From: CBFIJI01 sp965662885
Lineage (GTDB): Bacteria > Bacteroidota > Bacteroidia > Flavobacteriales > Flavobacteriaceae
Assembly (NCBI GenBank): GCA_965662885.1
Contig: CBFIJI010000117.1
Coordinates: 1-6,159 of the forward strand
Length of the DNA stretch: 6,159 bases
Direction of reading: 5' to 3'
The notes below the pieces were generated by a model that searched no databases, was not told the origin of the DNA, and saw nothing but the letters and a program-made list of their open reading frames with translations. The translations under genes were made by a program, and so were the position numbers. Shown one piece after another: positions 1-5,605 of the stretch. The first letter of the stretch is position 1. Each line of letters starts with the position of its first letter.

Positions 1-1
1 G

Positions 2-40
2 TTCAAACTAATGATCATGCGATCAATACTCTCCAAGTAA
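2..40 (+). CDS. Possible 3' end of a convergent plus-strand gene (very short, speculative)
   Basis: Reading the plus strand from base 2 gives twelve codons (FKLMIMRSILSK) followed by TAA at 38-40. About 28 nt further on lies a 13-bp hairpin (69-100), followed after a short gap by seven T, which would suit termination of a plus-strand gene. Too little sequence is present to assign a family. The frame starting at base 1 is also open, up to a TGA at 91-93, so the choice of frame is not secure. This could equally be intergenic DNA. Confidence 0.15.
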   Translation, partial: FKLMIMRSILSK

Positions 41-68
41 ACACAATAATTAATTTATTGCTAACAAC

Positions 69-100
69 TAACAAATCACCCAAAGAAGGGTGATTTGTTA
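69..100. terminator. Perfect 13-bp hairpin, probable (bidirectional) terminator
   Basis: The arms 69-81 (TAACAAATCACCC) and 88-100 (GGGTGATTTGTTA) are perfectly complementary around a 6-nt AAAGAA loop. The hairpin lies 15 nt past the last stop codon of the minus-strand relic (116-118). On the minus strand the downstream tail is only moderately T-rich. On the plus strand seven T follow at 111-117 after a 10-nt gap. It could therefore end transcription from either side. The stem is clear; the direction is inferred. Confidence 0.6.
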
Positions 101-115
101 TACGATGCTCTTTTT

Positions 116-530
116 TTAGGGAGTAAACTTAACACGAAATTGAATCGCTATAAATGTTCCATCATTCCAATTAATAAAATCGGTTGAGACATTACTATCT
201 CCAGGGAAATCTTTTGCTACAATTCCATCATTTCCTGTAATTATTCCATAAAATCGAATATCTACACCTTCTTGAAAATCCCCATCGGTTTTCCCCAATG
301 CATTGAGGATGTCATTGCCATTTATGGTCAATGTTGTGGGGAAGGTGGTTAATATTATAGTGGTTTTTTTAGGAGTACTAGATCCCTCACCAATATATAA
401 TTCATAATTCTTTACGTTATTTGAGGGGCTTCAACTTCCCCGCTAAAACTCCATGATGAGATAGCTCCTATATAACTACTTTTGGGGAAATTATCTCCAT
501 TTATAAATTTGACAAATGGTTCGTTTTTTG
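116..530 (-). pseudogene. Frameshifted C-terminal remnant of a surface protein, probably the third gene of a lost SusCD operon
   Basis: Two overlapping reading frames together make one continuous protein-like segment. The first part runs from about 530 to a TAA at 412-414 and contains EPFVKFINGDNFPKSSY and SWSFSGEVEAPQ. The second is open from just after a TGA at 431-433 down to the TAA at 116-118, and contains NNVKNYELYIGEG, FPTTLTINGNDILNALGK and EGVDIRFYGIITGNDG. Adding one A near 415-424 (CAAATAAC) joins them smoothly as EAPQ-NNVKNYELYIG, about 135 residues in all. The pattern (FV.F.N, then an 'EAP.NNV..Y.LY.G' strand, then 'F..G....FYGI.T..DG') resembles, from memory, beta-sandwich lipoproteins often encoded after susD in Flavobacteriia. 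That family call is an inference and not a database match. No lipobox or N-terminal half remains, and the fragment is out of frame with the signal peptide before it, so it is probably not expressed as a functional protein. Sequencing error at the A-runs cannot be excluded. Confidence 0.55.
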
Positions 531-596
531 TTTCGCAAATACCATCTGGAGTATCAAAAACCCAAATAGGCTTAAAAGCAAGTAGTGTTTTTTCAT
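501..596 (-). pseudogene. susC 5' relic: start codon and signal peptide only, then stop
   Basis: From ATG at 594-596 the minus strand encodes 31 residues ending at TAA 501-503. The first 25 residues (MKKHYLLLSLFGFLILQM, then VFAKQKT) align without gaps to the signal peptide of the intact SusC-type gene at 5351 (MKKHYLFLSLLGILFVQI, then GWTQQKT), with 15 of 25 identical. At DNA level about 53 of 73 bases match, and both copies place the AAAAAA of the QK codons 72 nt from the start. After this point similarity to susC stops abruptly: the carboxypeptidase-like domain, plug and barrel are all missing. The next few residues (NHLSNL) are out-of-frame reading of the downstream fragment. I interpret this as the 5' stub of a lost susC paralogue. 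A functional 31-residue protein is unlikely, because its tail has no independent support. Confidence 0.65.
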
Positions 597-646
597 ATTT
601 AGTTATGATTTGGTTAAAACTGATTAGAAAAGTCACAAAATTTTGT
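579..646 (-). repeat. Direct repeat copy A (leader plus first six codons)
   Basis: Over 68 aligned positions this segment is identical to 5334-5400 at 63 (four substitutions and one 1-nt indel). It spans about 50 nt of leader, the ATG and the codons for MKKHYL. Both copies point the same way and are about 4.75 kb apart, bracketing the intact receptor-lipoprotein pair. Similarity continues at a lower level on both sides. Confidence 0.85.
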
Positions 647-679
647 TAAGACCAAAAAAGAAGTACCATAAAAAAATAA
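597..679 (-). promoter_or_regulatory. Relic leader / 5' UTR, near copy of the live susC leader
   Basis: The region just upstream of the relic start matches the leader of the intact susC, in the same orientation and almost the same spacing. Bases 597-646 differ from 5352-5400 at four positions and one inserted base. Further upstream similarity weakens, but a T-rich block (TTATTTTTTTATGG on the minus strand, 666-679) recurs about 70 nt before both ATGs. This block may overlap the promoter. It is not a clean match to the Bacteroidota -7 consensus TAnnTTTG, and no convincing -33 TTG is seen at the right spacing. The leader may still be transcribed even though the gene behind it is destroyed. Confidence 0.45.
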
Positions 680-777
680 CAAAGACCACGATTCAATGAG
701 TATATGAGGTGGTTTAGATTTAATTTTATTTACTAAATTAATTTTTGATTTGGATGATATACAAAACCCCCTAAACA

Positions 778-808
778 AAAACAAGGCTGTTCTGAACAGC
801 CTTGTTTT
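778..808. terminator. Intrinsic terminator after the SusCD operon (perfect 15-bp inverted repeat)
   Basis: The arms 778-792 (AAAACAAGGCTGTTC) and 794-808 (GAACAGCCTTGTTTT) are exact reverse complements about a single central T. In RNA this would give a GC-centred stem with a small loop of three or more nt. On the minus strand the stem is followed by a T-rich tail (TTTTTGTTT), 34 nt past the SusD-like stop codon. The plus strand also ends in TTTT, so it may work in both directions, but no plus-strand gene is visible to its left. It separates the SusCD operon from the relic locus. Confidence 0.85.
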
Positions 809-841
809 ATTAAGTTGGAAAGAAAGTATTTTTAAATACCC

Positions 842-2164
842 TTAATTATCCCAATCTACTTTATCTGTTAATAATGCTTCTGGAGTGTTTTGATTTAACT
901 CTGTTTCTGTTTGAGGGTACAACCATCTTGTGGGAATTGCAACCCCATTATTTGGAGTTAAATTGGGAATATTTGTTCTTCTCCAATCTGAATAGGATTC
1001 TGGATTAGCGAATAATGCAAACCATTTTTGGGTCATTACTTCTTCTAAAGTGATGATATCGGGATTAACAGATGGTTGTGCGATATAATCAGTGTACTTG
1101 TCATTTAATCCTAAGCTTGAAAAAGAATTATTTATCCCTGAAAGATAAGCTTCTTTTATATCAGCTTGTGAACCGCCAGTTGCAATTAAACATTCTGCTT
1201 TTGCAAACATTAATTCTGTATAACCTACAAGATTTACAGCTTGATCTATTGTAAAAAACTCATGTGAATCCACAACATCTCCAAAAAGAGAAGTTCCATC
1301 ACCATCATAAATATCAAGCCTTGGATCATTCATTTCAGTAAGGGCATTTTTAAATGTAGAATTGAAACCAATATCTCCGCGATCTCTGTTAAATTGATAC
1401 CAGGGAGCTGCTGTAGTAGCTGTGCTTCCAAATTTAAAGGTCATGTCTTCATCGCTTGATTCAAATGATTTTTCGATTGAAGCAAGAGCAGCAGTATAAT
1501 TAGAATTACTTAATAATCCTTGATGAAGATAAGCCCTTGCGTCTATTGCATGTGTCGCCTTAATCCACGATGAAATGTTGCCAGCATAAATCACATCTCC
1601 TGAAAGAGCCAAGCCTCCATCGTCTAAATTTAAGTTTTTTCTTGCCGTATCAAGCAATGCATGAACCTCCGAATAAATTGTTTCTTGTGAGTCGTATGCA
1701 GGTTGTAAATTTTCAATACCATTAAAGGCTTCATTATAAGGAATACTATTCCAATAATCTGTCATTAAGAGTAAAGAGTAAGCTTTGATAACTTGTCCTA
1801 CACCAACGAAATGATTGTAGCCATTCTCTGTAGAATTAGTAATCATTATGTTCACGTTTTGAAGTACATCAACATAAAGGTTACTCCAATCTGTTTCAAA
1901 ATTTGAACCAGCAAAGGTATAATTGTTAAAACCTGCTTGTTGTCTTGCGACACCTTCAACATGTTGTACAAAAATACCTGACCACCTTGAAAAATTTGCA
2001 TTGTATTCGTAGGCGAGTGTTAACTCTACAGGTGTCAATAAAGCTGGGGCAGATACAATAGTCGGGTCATTAGGATTTATATTGGTTCCTTCCAAAAAGT
2101 TTTCACAAGATAAGGTCAAACTAAAGACAAAGGTTAAAAACCCGATGAATAATATTTTTTTCAT
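842..2164 (-). CDS. SusD/RagB-like nutrient-binding outer-membrane lipoprotein (SusD_2 type)
   Basis: This 440-residue protein is the probable surface lid of the adjacent SusC-type channel, binding ligand and delivering it to the barrel. Residues 1-20 form a lipoprotein signal (MKKILFIGFL, then TFVFSLTLSC) with the likely lipidated Cys at 20. The family's 'NINPNDPT' follows at 28-35. Landmarks of the SusD_2 group include WSGIFVQHVEGVARQQ (61-76), WSNLY (93-97), the helix around GQVIKAYSLLLMTDYWNSIPY (123-143), QPAYDSQETIY (154-164), WIKATHAIDARAYLHQG (200-216), PWYQFNRDRGDI (254-265), ELMFAKAECLIATGG (317-331), WFALFANPESYSDWRR (381-396) and a C-terminal YPQTETELNQNTPE (416-429). The length is at the low end for this group; the segment around 285-315 looks short. 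The start is fixed by the lipoprotein signal, only 10 nt after the receptor stop, so the two are almost certainly co-transcribed. No Shine-Dalgarno is evident, which is usual in Bacteroidota. The ligand cannot be inferred. Confidence 0.95.
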   Translation of the reverse strand: MKKILFIGFLTFVFSLTLSCENFLEGTNINPNDPTIVSAPALLTPVELTLAYEYNANFSRWSGIFVQHVEGVARQQAGFNNYTFAGSNFETDWSNLYVDVLQNVNIMITNSTENGYNHFVGVGQVIKAYSLLLMTDYWNSIPYNEAFNGIENLQPAYDSQETIYSEVHALLDTARKNLNLDDGGLALSGDVIYAGNISSWIKATHAIDARAYLHQGLLSNSNYTAALASIEKSFESSDEDMTFKFGSTATTAAPWYQFNRDRGDIGFNSTFKNALTEMNDPRLDIYDGDGTSLFGDVVDSHEFFTIDQAVNLVGYTELMFAKAECLIATGGSQADIKEAYLSGINNSFSSLGLNDKYTDYIAQPSVNPDIITLEEVMTQKWFALFANPESYSDWRRTNIPNLTPNNGVAIPTRWLYPQTETELNQNTPEALLTDKVDWDN

Positions 2165-2174
2165 ATTAGATTAT

Positions 2175-5100
2175 TTAAAATGTTAAATTAATACCAACGC
2201 CATAAGATTTGGTACCTGGATTATTAAAGTAATCAACTCCTTGAGCATTACTTCCTGCTCCAGTTAAACTTGTTTCTGGGTCAACACCAGTATAAGGTGT
2301 TTGTAACCATAAATTATTTCCTGTAAAGTTGATACTTATATTATCGAAGAAATCATTTTTAATTACTTCGGTTAAATTATAACGTAGATTAAGTGTTCTA
2401 AGACGTAACCAAGATGCATCTTGAACAAAATGTTCATCCACGTTTCCAAAGCCATTAAGTCCACTGGATCGATAATAGTACTCGTTGATGTCTGCAACAA
2501 TATCATTAGGAGATCCGTCCGAGTTTTTCACCCCTTTGATTATCCTTTGTGTATCTCGATCTTCTGTTTGCTTTGCAGTACCTACCCAAGTTAGTGCCCA
2601 ATCAACACCATTCCACATTTGCCCTCCTTTTTTCCATTCGAATAGGAAGTCTAGGGAGAGGTTTTTATAACTAAACGAGTTGTTAAAACCAATTGTAAAG
2701 TCGGGAGTAGGATCACCAATTACTTTTAACTCTGGATCAGCAATTTGGTAACCGTAGTTAGAGCTATTAGGATCATCGTCAATAATTATATTTCCGGCGT
2801 CATCTCTTTTAAATGTACCGCCATAAATTTGTCCGAATCGTTCTCCAGGGATATTATAAATTACAAATCCACCTAAATATTGACTTTCAACTCCTTCCGA
2901 AAGTGTATTTACGATTGTTTCACTCTTGTCAAAATTGATTCTCAAATTATATTTGAAATTTTCATGATTTACAATTTTGGCATTCATGACAACTTCATAC
3001 CCCGTGGTTTCCAATTCGCCGGAGTTTAAAAAGCTAGAGTTGTATCCTGTTGAATTTGCAATAGGTACTGCTAGAATTTGCTTGTTAGCCAATCTGTGAT
3101 AATAGGCAAAATCAAAGTTTATTTTATTATTTAATAAACGAAGATCTAAACCAAATTCTTTATTAGTTACTGTTGAAGGTACTAAACTGTTATTTCCTAA
3201 ATCATCGTTAATCTGAAAACCGGCAGAACCATCAAAAGGAAAGGTAATTCCATTGGTCCAACCGTCTCCAATATCGGCTACTTCATAAGCTGTCGAAGTT
3301 GCGTAAGTTGTTGGAGCACCTGCTCCAACTTGAGCCCAAGAAGCTCTTAATTTTCCAAAAGAAAGAAACTCATTATTTTCTATCAACTCGCTAAAAACAA
3401 ATCCTAAACTTGCTGAGGGATAAAAAAGGTCAATATCTTTTAAGTTAAACTTTGTAGGATCCTCTAAAGTTGATAAATAATCTTGCCTTCCTGTCAACGT
3501 TAAATAAAGCATATTGTCATATGCCAAATCTATTTGTCCGTAAAAGCCAATGTTTTTTCTTTTAAAAATATCATAATCGGATTGTACTTGTGAGGCATTG
3601 GTAATATTATTAAATCCTTTTATTCCCAATTGATCTCCTTGAACAAAAGTTTTCGTTCTTTTTTGGGAATAGACGTTTACTCCTAGTAGATAATCCAAGT
3701 CAATTTTATCATTGATTTTGGTATCGCCATTCAAATTAAAGTAATTATCAGTATGCAGATAGTTATAATTATCTAAAATAATGGCACCAGCTGTATTTGT
3801 TCTCGAGCCAATATCAAAAAACTGTAACCGATCATCGGAATAAGAATCCACCCCAATATTTGCAGAAAGATTTAGCCATTTATTTAGTTCATAATTGAAA
3901 GCTACGCTTCCAACGAAACGGTTAACGTTGTCTGTATAGGGTGCATTATTAACGATCCAATAAGGATTATCATATCCACCGCCACCACGATAATTTCGTT
4001 GAGAGCCGTCCTCAAACTCATAAGCACTTACCTCGTTTTCGGCATTTGAAAAACCATTTGCGTTATCAAAAGACGGGGGTGTTCTCAATAGCCCTAACAT
4101 CAGTCCAGAAATGTTGCTTCCTTGTTGTATTCTATATGACTTTGAATTGGTATAGGTTCCAGTAAGGTCGACCTTGAATTTATCTGCCAATTGTGTTGAA
4201 CCTGAGAACGATAGTGTATTTCTGTCAAAGCTATTCTTCGGGACAATTCCTTCTTCATCCAATTTGGAATAAGAAAGTCTAAACGATGTTGTATCATTAC
4301 CTCCTGATATGGAAAAAGCCCTTTCAAGTGTGACTCCAGTCTTGAAAAAATCAAAAACATTGTAAGGGGTGTATTTTTTTAAGTTTCCACCTCCTGTGTT
4401 TCCAATGACAATACGACCGTTTTTATCATATTCATAATCAGACCCATCCCAGTATAGATTTTCAGCATTAGGCCCCCAACTTCCAAACCATCCTGTATCC
4501 GGTCCTCTCCATTCCCCTCCGGTACCTTGAGCATAAGTAGTTTGCAACTTAGGAAATTTATTTGCTTGCGAAAATGCAACATTCGTTCTTAAGCTGACCT
4601 TCATTTCTCCGGCTTTACCTTTTTTAGTAGTGATGACAATAACACCATTACCCCCATCAACACCATAGAGTGCTGCTGCTGAACCACCCTTAAGGACATT
4701 GATGGATTCAATATCATCTGGATTAATATCCATACCTCTATTGGAACCAGCTACTCCAGCGTTTCTACTTTCTGATGCAAATTGAGAATTGTCTATTCGA
4801 ACTCCGTCAACTACAATAAGTGCTTGGTTGTTTCCTGACAATGAGGTTTGTCCTCGGATAACAATTCTGCTTCCAGCCCCAGCTGATCCAGAAGTACTGA
4901 TGACTTGAACCCCAGCAGCTTGTCCAGTTAATGCTGATATCGCATCAGTAGCATTCGAATTTGCAATTGTTTCAGAATCAACATTCTGAACAGCATACCC
5001 TAAGGCCTTTGTATCTCTTTTAATACCCAAAGAAGTAACGACAACTTCTTCCAGTAAGTTATCTGGTTGTAGACTGATGTTATAACTGTTTGCTGAACCG

Positions 5101-5351
5101 ACAGTTATGCGAGCATTTGTATATCCGACATAACTGATGATTAGGGTATCACCGTTTGCAGCCGTAATACTGAAATCACCATCAAAATTGGTAGTAACTC
5201 CATTAGTGGTGTTTTCAACAGCAATTGTTGCTCCTGGTAATGGTAGACCATCAGCATCAGTTATATTTCCTGTAACTGTTTTTTGCTGTGTCCATCCAAT
5301 TTGAACAAATAAAATCCCTAAGAGGGATAAAAACAAGTAGTGTTTTTTCAT
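2175..5351 (-). CDS. SusC/RagA-family TonB-linked outer-membrane receptor
   Basis: This intact 1058-residue receptor would import an oligomeric nutrient through the outer membrane using TonB energy. Residues 1 to about 22 are a signal peptide ending near WTQ. A CarboxypepD_reg-like beta domain follows at about 24-95 (KTVTGNITDADGLPLPGATI, then TTNFDGDFSI and LIISYVGY). A TonB-box-like stretch (LLEEVVVTSLGIKRDTKALG) lies at 99-118. The plug spans about 120-245, with SRIVIRGQTSL (161-171), ALIVVDGVRIDN (177-188), INVLKGGSAAALYG (217-230) and NGVIVITTKKG (235-245). The rest is a 22-strand-type barrel, ending in the aromatic C-terminus SYGVGINLTF. There is no N-terminal STN domain, so direct signalling to an anti-sigma factor is not expected. 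ATG 5349-5351 is chosen because it begins the signal peptide and is conserved in the relic copy at 596. The downstream SusD-like gene is its partner. Substrate is unknown: there is no degradative enzyme alongside. The length is typical and no frameshift is present. Confidence 0.96.
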   Translation of the reverse strand: MKKHYLFLSLLGILFVQIGWTQQKTVTGNITDADGLPLPGATIAVENTTNGVTTNFDGDFSITAANGDTLIISYVGYTNARITVGSANSYNISLQPDNLLEEVVVTSLGIKRDTKALGYAVQNVDSETIANSNATDAISALTGQAAGVQVISTSGSAGAGSRIVIRGQTSLSGNNQALIVVDGVRIDNSQFASESRNAGVAGSNRGMDINPDDIESINVLKGGSAAALYGVDGGNGVIVITTKKGKAGEMKVSLRTNVAFSQANKFPKLQTTYAQGTGGEWRGPDTGWFGSWGPNAENLYWDGSDYEYDKNGRIVIGNTGGGNLKKYTPYNVFDFFKTGVTLERAFSISGGNDTTSFRLSYSKLDEEGIVPKNSFDRNTLSFSGSTQLADKFKVDLTGTYTNSKSYRIQQGSNISGLMLGLLRTPPSFDNANGFSNAENEVSAYEFEDGSQRNYRGGGGYDNPYWIVNNAPYTDNVNRFVGSVAFNYELNKWLNLSANIGVDSYSDDRLQFFDIGSRTNTAGAIILDNYNYLHTDNYFNLNGDTKINDKIDLDYLLGVNVYSQKRTKTFVQGDQLGIKGFNNITNASQVQSDYDIFKRKNIGFYGQIDLAYDNMLYLTLTGRQDYLSTLEDPTKFNLKDIDLFYPSASLGFVFSELIENNEFLSFGKLRASWAQVGAGAPTTYATSTAYEVADIGDGWTNGITFPFDGSAGFQINDDLGNNSLVPSTVTNKEFGLDLRLLNNKINFDFAYYHRLANKQILAVPIANSTGYNSSFLNSGELETTGYEVVMNAKIVNHENFKYNLRINFDKSETIVNTLSEGVESQYLGGFVIYNIPGERFGQIYGGTFKRDDAGNIIIDDDPNSSNYGYQIADPELKVIGDPTPDFTIGFNNSFSYKNLSLDFLFEWKKGGQMWNGVDWALTWVGTAKQTEDRDTQRIIKGVKNSDGSPNDIVADINEYYYRSSGLNGFGNVDEHFVQDASWLRLRTLNLRYNLTEVIKNDFFDNISINFTGNNLWLQTPYTGVDPETSLTGAGSNAQGVDYFNNPGTKSYGVGINLTF

Positions 5352-5400
5352 ATTTAGTTAGATTTGGTTAAAACTGGTTTGAAAAGTCTTAAAATTTTGT
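5334..5400 (-). repeat. Direct repeat copy B (live susC leader plus first six codons)
   Basis: This is the counterpart of 579-646, with 63 of 68 aligned positions identical. It covers the leader immediately upstream of the intact receptor, the start codon and the codons for MKKHYL. It lies at the start of the transcription unit, while copy A lies beyond its terminator. Confidence 0.85.
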
Positions 5401-5431
5401 TAAAACGTAAAGACAAGCCCATAAAAAATAA
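5352..5431 (-). promoter_or_regulatory. Leader / probable 5' UTR and promoter-proximal region of the SusCD operon
   Basis: The gap between the upstream terminator and the receptor start must hold the operon promoter. About 50 nt before the ATG are strongly conserved with the relic leader, ending in TAACTAAATATG, an A/T-rich start context with no Shine-Dalgarno. A T-rich block (TTATTTTTTATGG on the minus strand, 5419-5431) sits about 70 nt upstream in both copies and may mark the -7 region. TATAATTG at 5434-5441 is one mismatch from TAnnTTTG but lacks a well-spaced TTG. Conservation is seen directly. The exact promoter is unresolved. Confidence 0.45.
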
Positions 5432-5459
5432 TGCAATTATAGATGTTGAAGCATATTTT

Positions 5460-5471
5460 GGTATGCATACC
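5460..5471. promoter_or_regulatory. 12-bp perfect palindrome, candidate operator
   Basis: GGTATGCATACC is a perfect palindrome lying 109-120 bp upstream of the receptor ATG and about 30 bp upstream of the conserved T-rich leader block. It is too short and too AT-rich to be a strong terminator, and its position suits a dimeric regulator's binding site. It has no counterpart upstream of the relic leader. No regulator gene is in view, so which protein would bind, if any, is unknown. Confidence 0.3.
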
Positions 5472-5542
5472 TATAAAATTATTTACTATATAGATTTTAT
5501 TATTTTGAAGTGTTTTAAAACATTTTAATAAGGAGGGAGAAC

Positions 5543-5574
5543 AAAAAAAGACTGCCGTTTGTGGCAGTCTTTTT
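5543..5574 (-). terminator. Intrinsic terminator after the upstream SusD-like gene
   Basis: The arms 5545-5556 (AAAAAGACTGCC) and 5563-5574 (GGCAGTCTTTTT) pair perfectly around a 6-nt loop. On the minus strand the stem is followed by a run of seven T (complement of 5543-5549). It begins about 30 nt past the stop codon of the partial SusD-like gene, so that gene and the next SusCD pair are separate transcription units. The plus strand also ends in a five-T run, so it may act in both directions. Confidence 0.88.
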
Positions 5575-5605
5575 GGAGGTTTTTTAGGTGTGGTTTTTAT
5601 AGGTT

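Noticed and set aside
412..636. A 74-codon minus-strand reading frame starting at GTG 636, including VFDTPDG
   Set aside because: Its first half overlaps the relic leader and signal peptide in a different frame. The signal-peptide frame is supported by gap-free similarity to susC. Only the second half, from about 530, looks like real protein, and it is reported within the remnant.
645..840. Gene-poor stretch between the relic leader and the SusD-like gene
   Set aside because: Checked for small genes, tRNA-like structure and repeats. Apart from the terminator and the T-rich leader block I see only AT-rich spacer.
1072..1254. Plus-strand frame antisense to the SusD-like gene
   Set aside because: It is a leucine-rich antisense shadow of a well-supported gene. 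The other plus-strand frames at 2485-2670 and 5698-5895 are rejected for the same reason.
4100..4582. Two minus-strand frames inside the susC-type gene (4100-4360 and 4379-4582)
   Set aside because: They are alternate-frame shadows. The main frame is continuous and matches the plug and barrel of the family.
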